A stretch of 37,735 bases of DNA, from positions 1 to 37,735 of IMG/VR virus record IMGVR_UViG_3300044613_001447, one strand, 5' to 3'. This document shows, piece by piece, positions 15,898-24,742 of this stretch. The DNA comes from a virus. How positions within the stretch are numbered: the first letter of the stretch is position 1; each line of letters opens with the position of its first letter. Below the pieces are notes generated by a model. The model was not told the DNA's origin. It worked only from the letters and a program-made list of their open reading frames with translations, and made no database searches. The position numbers were made by a program, and so were the translations under genes.

Positions 15898-16178
15898 AAG
15901 AGCCAAACTGGCCGCAGATCGTTGCTGGACTGGTAGACGAACCTTACTGTCTGTCCATGGAGCAGGTTGCTAGCCTGACCATGCGGCAGATAGCATTGAT
16001 TTACTACCGTGAAAGAGATAAAAAGGGAGTGCCGAAACCGATCCGAAGCGGTCGAAATAACAAGAAGAAGAGTCAAGAAAAGGTCCGAGAAGAGTTCTTT
16101 GCCATGGCCGCTGCCTTTGGATTGTCGGAATCAGAAATAGAACGGCAATGGGAGGAGTCCAAAAATGGCAAAGAATAG
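15451..16178 (+). CDS. Tail assembly chaperone GT fusion (programmed -1 frameshift)
   Basis: The G frame up to codon AAG at 15874-15876 joins the -1 frame from 15876 (GCC GGA CGA...) to the stop at 16176-16178. The T part (100 residues) has PNWPQIVAGLVDEPYCL, then MRQIALIYYRERDKKG and a basic helical tail. An ATG at 15957 would start the T part alone, but there is no ribosome binding site and the shifted frame is fully open back to the slippery site. The T stop lies 14 nt inside the tape-measure gene. G/GT production by -1 slippage is well known in lambda and many siphoviruses. Confidence 0.75.
15870..15876 (+). promoter_or_regulatory. Ribosomal -1 frameshift site (A AAA AAG)
   Basis: The heptamer is in the correct phase with the G frame: codons GAA (15868-15870), AAA (15871-15873), AAG (15874-15876). 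A AAA AAG is the classic highly efficient bacterial slippery sequence, as in dnaX. I see no clear strong hairpin directly downstream by eye. The G frame stops 7 codons further on, as usual for such sites. Confidence 0.75.
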
Positions 16179-18888
16179 ACCGAGAGTAGAAGACGAACCT
16201 GGCAATCCAGACGGATGCGTGATTGGCAAGAAAGAAGCCAAGACGCTTACGGCATCTGTTGAACTTCTATCCGATGCATTTCTGTCTGGCGCACAAACAA
16301 TCCGTGCAAGTCTGACCCTTCTGTCTGACACTATCTTTGATATGGCATTGAAGATTGAAAAGGTTTCAAGCAGATTCAATCGTGTTCTTAAAAAGACACC
16401 GTCTACAAAAAAAGCAAAGCAAGAAGAAGCTGGATCATCTTCAGTGTTATTGCCGTCCAGAAATGAAGTTGAACAACTTGTTGGTTCTATTCAAATAGAA
16501 CAGCCAAAAATAATAGAAGCAAATGCTTTTAAGTTAATCCGTCCTGCGATGACAAAACTTATTGATGCTACCGAATCAATAGGGAAAGTCATTGGTGGCG
16601 GAGGTGGAATAGAAACGCCAAATTACAGGCTACTAGATGCTTCGTCGAAGAAGGTTGTTAAGACCAATCCAAGAGTAGAAGTGCAAACAAATAGGAAGCT
16701 ATTGACATTGGCTTCAATGGGTACACGCCCAGGCTCAATGTACACGCATGACATCCACTGCGAAAAAGTTCTGATTCAAATTGCTGCTCTTTTAACTCAG
16801 GCCGAGAAGACATCTAAACCAAAAGGATCAAAGCCAAAGTCCAAAGGAAGGAAAGAAAAGACGGACCTTGATCTTCAGATCGATGAATTGCGATCTAAGT
16901 TTCCACGTTTAACAAAACTGTTTATTGATGGTCCTGCAAAGCTTAAGGAAGAGTTTAAGTATTGGTCTGGGATAATGGCTACGGGTTGGGGATTTGCATC
17001 CAAAACAATAAAATCTGGTGCAAAGTACACATACAAGGCTTTGAAACCAAAAGAAAAAATTCCTCAAGTGCTTAGTGAGTTTGGCGATGGCATTGCCATG
17101 GCTAATAGGGTTCTAGAAGACTATTGGGACTTAAAAGTAGCTGATGAAGAAAAAAAACCACAACAATTCAAAGAAAAAAAGCAGAAGTTTTCTGTTGACG
17201 CTTTAGATGACGCATTGAATAAACTTGATGCTTTGAAAAAAAATCTGTCTGGACCAAGTATAGACGCAATAGAAGATGCGGCGGCATCTTTCTTGTCAAT
17301 TACAGATACATTTGCAACTGCTTTCGATAATGAAAAGAAAACAAAAACTAAAAATCAAAATCAAAACAAAGGGAAAATTATTAAATCAGACCCTACTGAT
17401 GGAGGGTATGATGTAATTGGAGAACCAAAATCTGAGTCATTTAAGTATCCAGAGTCTAAAAAGCCTTTAGAAGAAGCCATACCATTAACAGTTTTTAGTG
17501 AATTAGAGAAGGCTGTTAATGATGTAAAAGAAATGCTTGGTGACGCAGCCGCCACTATTGCAACCGTAGAACCAGAATTCAAAGGTATACGAGCCGCAAC
17601 CCGTGAAGCAAGCATAATGCTTAATAAGCTTGCAGATGCGGGGAAGAAAGTAGAAAGCAACCCAAGAAAAGACAGGTTTGAAAAGCAATCTAAAAGAAAA
17701 CGAATGCAATATCGTGCATCTGGTGGACCTGCTACGCCATCAAAAGATGATGCCAAAGGCACCGATACTGTTCCTGCCATGCTCACTCCAGGTGAATTCG
17801 TCGTCAATAAAGACGCAACGAAGAAGAACCGAGGGGTCTTGGAGCAGATCAACAATGGCGGAAAGACGCAGAAGAGGTCATCTGGTGGGCCGATAAATTA
17901 TTTGGCAGGTGGTGGTGTGGCAGGTGGTGGTGGTGGTGGTGGCACTGCCCAGATGTCTGGTTTCATGCAAGCTCTTTCTGGTGCTGGTAAAGGTTTGGGA
18001 ATGCTTGGTGCTGCTGGGCAAATGGCAGTTGGTGCTATTACAGGGACAGTTGGCGCATTTAGTCAAATCACTGCCTTCGCAGGCTCATTTGTTCAAGCGT
18101 TTAATCCTGCTCTGATGGAACAGATGAACCTTGTGTTCAAGGATCTTACCGCAGTAATCGGTATGGGCCTTGAACCTGTAATTGGCGCAGTGATTCCAAT
18201 TGTAAGGGCATTTGCTGATAAACTTGTTCCTGTCATGCAAGCAATGATTCCTACAGTTCAATTATTTGCAGATTCAATGATCCAGCTTGCGGGGCCAATC
18301 ATTGAGATTCTTATTCAGGCATTTGCCGCACTTGAGCCAATCATTGTGATGGCTGCTGGTATTGTTGAAATGTGGGCAGGGGTTCTTACTTGGGCCGTTC
18401 CTTTAATTGCTGCTGTAATTAAAGAAGTCGTTTACTGGTTCACTAAAATCGTGTCAACAGTCCAATATGTTGTTGGATCGTTAATGATAGCAATTGGCAA
18501 AGTTTTAGCCATGATTCCTGGCACCGGAAACGCTGGTAAGGATTTGCAAAAAGTTGGTGAAAACGCAATTGAAAGTTCTAAGAAGGCGAGTAAGGCAACT
18601 GACGATTACTATAATGGCACATCGAAGGTACAGAAGGCTATTCAAAAGCCTATGGTTAAAGGTGCCTCGGTTGGTGCCGCTGCTGGAAAGGCTAGTTTCA
18701 GTGGCATATCCGATCTTGGCCGCAATTTAATGCAATCGGCAATGTCATCATCTACCCAGGCATCTGCTATCAGAACGGCAGAAAATACTCAGAAAACTGT
18801 GGAAGTCTTGACAAAAATGGATGAAAGAATGAGTAGAGTTCCAATGCCTGATCCAGCAGCGCCTGCAAGAGCAGTGAGGAGAGTCTAA
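16165..18888 (+). CDS. Tape measure protein
   Basis: At 907 residues this is the longest protein of the window. It sets tail length and threads the tube; part may enter the host envelope. Residues 1-530 are helical and charged with Lys/Glu-rich stretches. Around 533-550 is DTVPAMLTPGEFVVNKDA, a motif I know from many tape-measure proteins. A Gly-rich region (about 575-595) precedes a long hydrophobic region (about 620-800) with several possible membrane-interacting helices. A size of 907 residues would predict a tail of roughly 135 nm by the usual 0.15 nm per residue rule. The start at 16165 overlaps the T chaperone. Confidence 0.9.
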   Translation: MAKNRPRVEDEPGNPDGCVIGKKEAKTLTASVELLSDAFLSGAQTIRASLTLLSDTIFDMALKIEKVSSRFNRVLKKTPSTKKAKQEEAGSSSVLLPSRNEVEQLVGSIQIEQPKIIEANAFKLIRPAMTKLIDATESIGKVIGGGGGIETPNYRLLDASSKKVVKTNPRVEVQTNRKLLTLASMGTRPGSMYTHDIHCEKVLIQIAALLTQAEKTSKPKGSKPKSKGRKEKTDLDLQIDELRSKFPRLTKLFIDGPAKLKEEFKYWSGIMATGWGFASKTIKSGAKYTYKALKPKEKIPQVLSEFGDGIAMANRVLEDYWDLKVADEEKKPQQFKEKKQKFSVDALDDALNKLDALKKNLSGPSIDAIEDAAASFLSITDTFATAFDNEKKTKTKNQNQNKGKIIKSDPTDGGYDVIGEPKSESFKYPESKKPLEEAIPLTVFSELEKAVNDVKEMLGDAAATIATVEPEFKGIRAATREASIMLNKLADAGKKVESNPRKDRFEKQSKRKRMQYRASGGPATPSKDDAKGTDTVPAMLTPGEFVVNKDATKKNRGVLEQINNGGKTQKRSSGGPINYLAGGGVAGGGGGGGTAQMSGFMQALSGAGKGLGMLGAAGQMAVGAITGTVGAFSQITAFAGSFVQAFNPALMEQMNLVFKDLTAVIGMGLEPVIGAVIPIVRAFADKLVPVMQAMIPTVQLFADSMIQLAGPIIEILIQAFAALEPIIVMAAGIVEMWAGVLTWAVPLIAAVIKEVVYWFTKIVSTVQYVVGSLMIAIGKVLAMIPGTGNAGKDLQKVGENAIESSKKASKATDDYYNGTSKVQKAIQKPMVKGASVGAAAGKASFSGISDLGRNLMQSAMSSSTQASAIRTAENTQKTVEVLTKMDERMSRVPMPDPAAPARAVRRV

Positions 18889-19973
18889 TGCCAACAAACG
18901 CAACAACTAGACGACTTGCAGAGGCAATGGCGAAAGAATCGCCGTCAAAAGCAGCATTCCAAACGGATGGTGGCAGCGCATCTATGGACTTTGTTTTGAA
19001 CCTTGATGAAATGCAGGGCATAGTTCCAGACATTTTAGGCTCAGTAAAAAAGTCTGGTGATGGTGGTCTTGAGCGTAAACTTCCAGCAGCGCACCCATAT
19101 TACGATTGGCTATACGCTTCAAAGATAACATCTATCCAAGGGATTGCTCCTAACGGAAGATTGGTGGCATCTGGCGCAGGAATACAGAGGCAGCATCAGA
19201 CATTTATTCGCGACGCGATAACATATGAAAAGTATCGCATTTCAATCGATTTTGAAACACGGCCATATTTAGTTGCAATGGACTCCACGATAAAAGCGCA
19301 GCATGAAGAGAAGGATTGGTATTATGATGTAGATAATAATTCTGTTAAATTTAGAGATTGCAAAGAATATTTACGCTTCCTTGACATTGACTGTGAGCAG
19401 AACGCAGAGTTTTTATCTTCTCCACAAGGTCAGTTCAAGTTTATTCGCACAGATGGTCAGGCACCAAACTTAACGTCTATCAGCAATCAAAACGGTGGTG
19501 GTGTTAATATTATCATCGCAAAGCGTAAGTTAAAATTCACTTGGTTCTTTGTCCCATACCAAGTGGTGTTTCAAGATCAGATTTCTTATGGTCTTGGAAA
19601 GGTTAATCAGTACACGTTCTACGGTTTCCCTCCTGGCTCGCTTCTGCTCGAAGGTGTTGAGATCAAGAAATACCCGCCACCATTTCAAGAATTTTTGGCT
19701 GATCCATTGACACAAGGTCCAGTCGCATCAAAAGTTTGCGATGTGACATTTGTTGTTTCTTGTTTAGCTCAAAGCGCAAATGACCTTGGTGGCGGAAGAC
19801 CAGCCATTGCTCCTGCTGGACAGTATAAAGTTGCATATGGACACAATCTTGTGCCATGGCCAGGCGATCTGAAATTCTATTACACTGAGACACAGCCGCC
19901 TCTCGGCGTAGGATTAACATCAAGGCCGATCTATGGTAGCTACCCGTTTGAAAGGCTTTTCCTGGTGAACTAA
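18888..19973 (+). CDS. Putative distal tail / baseplate protein
   Basis: This 361-residue beta-rich protein follows the tape measure, where the distal tail protein usually lies. Visible segments include HPYYDWLYASKITSIQGIAP, YEKYRISIDFETRPYLV and CDVTFVVSCLAQSAND. A short FPPGSLLLEGVEI segment suggests a barrel. I recognise no named family. ATG overlaps the preceding stop (TAATG) and the stop overlaps the next ATG. Confidence 0.6.
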   Translation: MPTNATTRRLAEAMAKESPSKAAFQTDGGSASMDFVLNLDEMQGIVPDILGSVKKSGDGGLERKLPAAHPYYDWLYASKITSIQGIAPNGRLVASGAGIQRQHQTFIRDAITYEKYRISIDFETRPYLVAMDSTIKAQHEEKDWYYDVDNNSVKFRDCKEYLRFLDIDCEQNAEFLSSPQGQFKFIRTDGQAPNLTSISNQNGGGVNIIIAKRKLKFTWFFVPYQVVFQDQISYGLGKVNQYTFYGFPPGSLLLEGVEIKKYPPPFQEFLADPLTQGPVASKVCDVTFVVSCLAQSANDLGGGRPAIAPAGQYKVAYGHNLVPWPGDLKFYYTETQPPLGVGLTSRPIYGSYPFERLFLVN

Positions 19974-20383
19974 TGACGCAACAGGCAGCAATAAAACGTG
20001 GTAATCAGACCTTCGTGGAAAGCGAATGGTTTGTGGCTCGTATCACGTCTGTTGGCGCAGCACCAATCGGTACTGGAACTACCACCGGGATACCGCATGG
20101 TTGGAAGGAACAGAAGGTCAGTGCCAATGGCTATTCTTACGAGGATGTGCCTGAAAATGCACGGCCAGACAATGGGACGGCAGTATATAACGGTTCACCA
20201 GCATTCCCTATTGGTGGTGGCAAAGCTGTCGTCAACGACATTGTTTTAATGCGAGCTAGGGGTGTTAGTGACCAAGGCTATCCAATCATGGAATTTATGG
20301 CTAAGGGTGGTGGTTCTGGTTCTGGTTCATCTCCGTCATCAGTTCAATGTATTGGTAATGTTTTATATGTGACATACGAGTAA
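19973..20383 (+). CDS. Small tail-tip protein
   Basis: This 136-residue protein has an early beta part (VESEWFVARITSVG), a middle rich in Gly/Pro turns and a striking GGGSGSGSSPSS linker near the end before a last strand (VQCIGNVLYVTYE). The middle resembles small hub- or tail-tip-associated proteins with an OB-like barrel, but this is only an impression. Position between the distal tail candidate and adhesin genes supports a tip role. Confidence 0.55.
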   Translation: MTQQAAIKRGNQTFVESEWFVARITSVGAAPIGTGTTTGIPHGWKEQKVSANGYSYEDVPENARPDNGTAVYNGSPAFPIGGGKAVVNDIVLMRARGVSDQGYPIMEFMAKGGGSGSGSSPSSVQCIGNVLYVTYE

Positions 20384-20389
20384 CGAATA

Positions 20390-20860
20390 ATGCCAACAAC
20401 AAACACTTATAATTGCGCTGTCAATCAATCTTCTGAAATAGCTTACGAAAGGCCTTATGCATGTTGTGGTTGGACTAGATACCCAAGATCATTCAGTGGC
20501 AAATACATTTGCGTTTCAAAACCTGGGTTTCCTCCAACGCCTGGATGCGAAGGCATTGAAGTTCCAATAACGCTTACTCCAACAAGTTATTGCGGTGATT
20601 TGCTTGTATATTTTAGCGTTGGTGCGCCTGTGTATTTGGTACTTGGATTGCCAAATCTTTGCTCTGAACCAACAGGATACGTCTCATCAACATTTCCAGG
20701 CGCAATAGATTTTTTCCTCTATGCAGGCCCGACTTCAGACGTAATGACGTATTCATGTTCTTACATCAATGGAAATTATTTATTCAACGCTGAGGCTACA
20801 TTTGGCCTTGTCTCTGGGCCATATATCAGAACGGTAACTATTGATCAGGTGACACCTTGA
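20390..20860 (+). CDS. Cysteine-rich tail-region protein
   Basis: This 156-residue beta-type protein contains eight cysteines, including an adjacent pair (YACCGW). There is no signal peptide. Aromatic and Pro/Thr-rich segments alternate. It may be a small receptor-contacting or zinc/disulphide-stabilised particle protein. No family recognised. Its stop overlaps the TTG start of the next gene. Confidence 0.55.
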   Translation: MPTTNTYNCAVNQSSEIAYERPYACCGWTRYPRSFSGKYICVSKPGFPPTPGCEGIEVPITLTPTSYCGDLLVYFSVGAPVYLVLGLPNLCSEPTGYVSSTFPGAIDFFLYAGPTSDVMTYSCSYINGNYLFNAEATFGLVSGPYIRTVTIDQVTP

Positions 20861-21969
20861 CCAGAGCAAATGTTCTTCCTGGTGAATGTATCGCTCAAGT
20901 CAAGAGCGGTAGCTTGTTTCCAACCATATCGTGCCATGTGTTATGGTATTCGATTGAAGGTTATGCGCCAGATCAAGCGTTGATGTGCAACAATCTGCCT
21001 TGTGGCAAGCCTACAATTAAAGGAAAAGTAGATTCTCCACAAGCTCAGGCATACAACGGACTTGGCCCCGATCAATACGCAACCCCATATGGTTCTTATG
21101 TTGGTGGTGAAGATGGTGCAGAATTGCCAGACAATGGCTGGAGATTCGATCTATCACAATTAGAGACATGGGAACCAATTCTTGGCAATTTTGGAACAAC
21201 ATACGTTGGTCCAAGACTGACTCTTCCAAATATTTATCTTAGGCTAAAAGAAAGAAATCAAAAAATCGAGCCTTTTGAAAATCTAGAAAATGTGTTCTGG
21301 ACAGGACCAGACTACAACGTCTACGACAATGACTGGCTTGGAAACTTAATGCCAGGTGGCTGGTGTTATACAAACCACGACATACCTGAACCAATGAAGG
21401 CGCAGGTCTATTACGAAGACGGGCACAAGGCAGGCGATCCAGACATACAAATAGACAGGGATCATCAAAGCATTCATGAGAACTGGATGCCATTTTGTGA
21501 CCCGTTAAGAGTTTACAACACGTCTGGAAATCAAATCGGCACCTTTGATGGAATAGCGTTTATTGTATTTTTCAACGCTGCCGGGGTGAAAGACCCTGTG
21601 AATCCACCAGACGATTTTACAGTCGAAGCCACTGGAGTAAACTGGCCCAAGTTGAATCCAACAAGGCAAATATTGAACCTTGAGGTGTGGTTTTATTTGA
21701 CTGGAAACGGTGTGAAATCCCCAAGAATAGCAACTGCAAGGTATTGGTCTTACACAAGGGGACTTTCCTATTTAGATGGTGGCGACATATTTGCCAAAAA
21801 CAATCCATTCAATCCATATTTGTTTTTCAACGCTGGAAGCGTTACAGAAGAAATACAGATGCAAATTAGATTTGCTCTCAAAACTGATCCAATCACCAAC
21901 CCTACAGCTTTGTCTCACAAAAAATCAAAAGTAGTAATGTCAAACCTGCATTTCTTTATAGGTGCGTAA
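20857..21969 (+). CDS. Tail appendage protein starting with TTG
   Basis: This 370-residue protein is predicted to start at TTG 20857, which overlaps the upstream stop (TTGA) and follows AGGTGA at a good distance. The nearest ATG is out of frame and the next in-frame one is 41 codons in. It is rich in Asn, Pro, Asp and aromatic residues, with segments like DNGWRFDLSQLETWEPIL and RQILNLEVWFYLTGNGV, typical of beta-sandwich appendage proteins. I recognise no family. Confidence 0.6.
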   Translation: MTRANVLPGECIAQVKSGSLFPTISCHVLWYSIEGYAPDQALMCNNLPCGKPTIKGKVDSPQAQAYNGLGPDQYATPYGSYVGGEDGAELPDNGWRFDLSQLETWEPILGNFGTTYVGPRLTLPNIYLRLKERNQKIEPFENLENVFWTGPDYNVYDNDWLGNLMPGGWCYTNHDIPEPMKAQVYYEDGHKAGDPDIQIDRDHQSIHENWMPFCDPLRVYNTSGNQIGTFDGIAFIVFFNAAGVKDPVNPPDDFTVEATGVNWPKLNPTRQILNLEVWFYLTGNGVKSPRIATARYWSYTRGLSYLDGGDIFAKNNPFNPYLFFNAGSVTEEIQMQIRFALKTDPITNPTALSHKKSKVVMSNLHFFIGA

Positions 21970-23519
21970 TGCCAGATTTTACCATAACCGTATCGCCGCT
22001 CGAAGCTTCCGCTCATGGAGAGCATATAATCGCAGTGGCAAGGAACGTATGTGCGTCAACTCCAGGCTATGCTGTACCAGTAAAATTTGAGTGTGCCTTG
22101 GCATGTACTGCTATTGGATGGCCAATGCAGTACGGAACGATTATGCTGGAGTTTTTCAGAGTAGATCCAGACTGTCCAGAAGAGGGACTGCTGTATTCAA
22201 GATATTTGACCAACATGTTTTCATTTCCGCTCGGTTGCATTCCAGGCGATCCATCACCAGAAGGGACTTGGCAAGGGCAGGTAGTGATACCTGTTGCTGT
22301 CATTGCAGGCCCACCACCAAAGGGCATTTCCTTCCGAATTAGTGCAACCATGACTGTGGAAGATGATGCTTCTGTCAACGTACTTGTGAAGGTGGAAAGG
22401 CTAGTTCCAGCAAGCGAAATTGTTCCACCTCCGGCCAATGGACTTGGGACGTATATAGAGCTTGGGAGCTTCTCAAAGAATTTGACGAGAACCTTATCTG
22501 TTGGCAATTCACTAAGAAATCAGCCATGGAATATGGAGCATGAAGGCCTTATTCCTTTCGCTCCTCTGCAACCTTTTGACGCACAATCAGTACGGGTTAA
22601 AATCAATTTAAACCCATTCAAGGTGGGGTGTGATGGGACAGCCAATAATGGTGCAGTTGCTGATTGCTCGTTAGACACTGGGAGCAGGACGTATGCTTGT
22701 TTTTCAGCAATAATTAAGCCAACAGTGCCTGGAACTTTTAGGCCTCGATGGGTTCAACTTGGCGTTAACGCATCTTGGAATGAAACAGATTATGGTTGCT
22801 TCTATGGCAACAATGCTGGACCAGATGCTATCCCTCCAATTGCTCAGAAAATCTCTCCAAACATTGTTTCCAACCCATTACCATATGAGATTCTTAATGT
22901 TGGGTGCCCTGGAGAGAACACGAAGACTGGGGATGTTCAGTCGATTCAGTACTCAGGGGAACGGTCGATATCAATCATCCCTTATAGCGAACCGTACCAC
23001 GACATTGTCATAAAAAGCGTGAACAAAGGAAGCCCATGCATTGCTATGCGTGTCCATGGTGCTGGCAATCCATGGACGCTAGGCAACTACTCAATAGACA
23101 CAAGAGTTTTAACCGAGACTGGTCATTGGGTTGCCACTGCCACCTTCCCTGGGCTAGCCGGGTCGCCAATAGCAATTGTTTATGGGCTAGAGTTTCCTTC
23201 TGGTGCTGTTGCAGCCTGCGTGGATTCGCTCAAGTCATCGCAGCCAATGCAGTCGCTGCCGCAGATCGCAGAAGACCATCCAGTTCGTGCAATAGTGGCA
23301 AAAATGAAGGCCGTTAAAACGTCACCTTGCATCCATCTTGGACAGCAGCTTGAGACTACACCGTCCTGTGGTTGTTCAGGTGGCAACCTTTACGAGTGCG
23401 CCAAACATGGCAAATGTCGTGTACAAGGAAACACTATCGAGATGAACTGCTGGCGTTGCCCAGACTATATTGACCGAACTGAAAATAACGGTATGATTGA
23501 TGTAAACAATGGGGGATAG
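21969..23519 (+). CDS. Tail appendage protein with a cysteine-rich C-terminal domain
   Basis: This 516-residue beta-rich protein ends (about residues 452-500) in a compact cysteine cluster: PCIHLGQQLETTPSCGCSG, ECAKHGKC and NCWRCPDYI. In my knowledge, this cluster is a repeated end-domain in Planctomycetes and their phages, also fused to glycosyltransferase-like proteins; it probably binds zinc. The N-terminal part has Gly/Pro-rich strands and may form an adhesin body. ATG overlaps the preceding stop. Confidence 0.65.
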   Translation: MPDFTITVSPLEASAHGEHIIAVARNVCASTPGYAVPVKFECALACTAIGWPMQYGTIMLEFFRVDPDCPEEGLLYSRYLTNMFSFPLGCIPGDPSPEGTWQGQVVIPVAVIAGPPPKGISFRISATMTVEDDASVNVLVKVERLVPASEIVPPPANGLGTYIELGSFSKNLTRTLSVGNSLRNQPWNMEHEGLIPFAPLQPFDAQSVRVKINLNPFKVGCDGTANNGAVADCSLDTGSRTYACFSAIIKPTVPGTFRPRWVQLGVNASWNETDYGCFYGNNAGPDAIPPIAQKISPNIVSNPLPYEILNVGCPGENTKTGDVQSIQYSGERSISIIPYSEPYHDIVIKSVNKGSPCIAMRVHGAGNPWTLGNYSIDTRVLTETGHWVATATFPGLAGSPIAIVYGLEFPSGAVAACVDSLKSSQPMQSLPQIAEDHPVRAIVAKMKAVKTSPCIHLGQQLETTPSCGCSGGNLYECAKHGKCRVQGNTIEMNCWRCPDYIDRTENNGMIDVNNGG

Positions 23520-23521
23520 CC

Positions 23522-23761
23522 ATGGATATATTCGAGTTCATGAAGACCCATGGCTTACCTTGGGCAGGCATGGCAATTGCAGCCTACGCCTTCTGGGTGC
23601 AAGTGGTTATCCCAGGTCGAGATAGGCACTTCCAATTTCTCGACAAGATTGAATCAGCTATGGTAGAGATGGCGAAAACGCAAACTGCTATAATGAGAGA
23701 AGTTGCTGAACTTGTTCAACGTGTAGAAGGAGATAGCAAGAATGGCAAGTCTAATTTATAA
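23522..23761 (+). CDS. Small membrane protein, holin-like
   Basis: This 79-residue protein has one hydrophobic segment at about 12-31 (GLPWAGMAIAAYAFWVQVVI) and then a charged helical coiled-coil tail (KIESAMVEMAKTQTAIMREV). The layout matches BhlA-type and other single-span phage holin-like proteins. It could open the inner membrane at lysis. It could also be a membrane-anchored adaptor. It lies upstream of a papain-like peptidase by about 4 kb, separated by adhesin genes. Confidence 0.5.
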   Translation: MDIFEFMKTHGLPWAGMAIAAYAFWVQVVIPGRDRHFQFLDKIESAMVEMAKTQTAIMREVAELVQRVEGDSKNGKSNL

Positions 23762-24158
23762 CTCGGCAATTTTTGACGCATCAACAGGTGCAATCGACTT
23801 TGACACAGACACATTTAAGATGATGCTTGTGACAAGTTCGTACACTGCTGCAAAGACGCATACAAAGCGCAACGCAGTGACGAATGAAGTCAGTGGTACT
23901 GGTTATACTGCTGGTGGCAATGCTGCTGCTGCGACTGTAACCAAGGATGACACAAATAGTCGTGTGGACATCACCTTTGCAATCACCTCATGGACTACAG
24001 CAACAATTACTGCGAGAGCAGGCGTGATTTATAAGAGCCGAGGTGGCGCATCGTCTGCTGATGAACTTGTTGGCTATGTCGATTTTGGCTCTGACATTTC
24101 CAGCACTGCTGGAACATTTTCGGTGACAATCACAAGTCCTCTCAGGTTCCAAAACTAA
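23742..24158 (+). CDS. Phage structural protein of the small adhesin-associated type
   Basis: This 138-residue Thr/Ala/Ser-rich beta protein begins MASLIYNSAIFDASTGAIDF and continues with DTDTFKMMLVTSSYT. I recognise this start and the pattern with VGYVDFGSDISS and a closing TITSPLRFQN from many phage tail-region proteins of unknown role. It overlaps the membrane protein gene by 20 nt and the sulfotransferase start by 1 nt. Confidence 0.72.
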   Translation: MASLIYNSAIFDASTGAIDFDTDTFKMMLVTSSYTAAKTHTKRNAVTNEVSGTGYTAGGNAAAATVTKDDTNSRVDITFAITSWTTATITARAGVIYKSRGGASSADELVGYVDFGSDISSTAGTFSVTITSPLRFQN

Positions 24159-24739
24159 TGTCTACCTGTGTAATAGTAGCTGGGACGTATCGATCTGGTA
24201 CGTCATTGTTGGCACGGTTCTTACATGAATCCGGCGCAGACATGAACCCTGTGTCGGTAGAGTCCGATTGGCCTGGGTGGCATCCTAGTGGCAGCTACAA
24301 AGATAAGATTCTTGACGTAGAAGGGTTTGCCGGGTGGGAAGCATATTTTTCGGCCCGTCCTATGCCAGATGTATGGGGCATTAAGAGTCACAGGCTTCTA
24401 TTCACGCCTGGCATGATGGAATCATTCATTCAAGCATGTCCAGCTAATCGTAAAGTATTAGTGTGGACCAGCCGAGATATTGAAACCGCAGTGGCATCAT
24501 ATTCGTTTTTGCGACACGATCTTTCTATTGAAGAAGCACGGGAAATAATCGCCAGCCAAGTGGCTAGCTTGGATAGCCTGTTTCAGGCTTGGCCCGAAGC
24601 CGATAGGATGCAGGTGGCGTTTCCCGAAACGACAATTGACCCAGCGGGACAATTGCAAGCGGTTACAGATTTAATCGGCTTGCCATTTGATGAGCAGGCC
24701 TTGGCCCATATTCGAGCCGATATACCGAAGTGGGGCTAA
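24158..24739 (+). CDS. Sulfotransferase
   Basis: This 193-residue protein has the PAPS-dependent sulfotransferase layout. The 5'-phosphosulfate loop is AGTYRSGTSLLARFL at the N-terminus (Arg12, Ser13, Gly14, Thr15). The 3'-phosphate motif is VLVWTSRDIETAVASY (Arg106, Ser114). WGIKSHRLL lies where the active-site strand is expected. It would transfer sulfate from PAPS to a hydroxyl of a sugar, lipid or Tyr. It is short for the family and lacks a signal peptide or membrane segment. It sits between structural genes, so a role in modifying virion adhesins or host surface glycans is inferred. Confidence 0.8.
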   Translation: MSTCVIVAGTYRSGTSLLARFLHESGADMNPVSVESDWPGWHPSGSYKDKILDVEGFAGWEAYFSARPMPDVWGIKSHRLLFTPGMMESFIQACPANRKVLVWTSRDIETAVASYSFLRHDLSIEEAREIIASQVASLDSLFQAWPEADRMQVAFPETTIDPAGQLQAVTDLIGLPFDEQALAHIRADIPKWG

Positions 24740-24742
24740 TAC

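Noticed and set aside
22067-22507. A 146-codon antisense frame opposite the cysteine-rich appendage gene
   Set aside because: No ribosome binding site and fully inside a continuous operon gene with good coding character.
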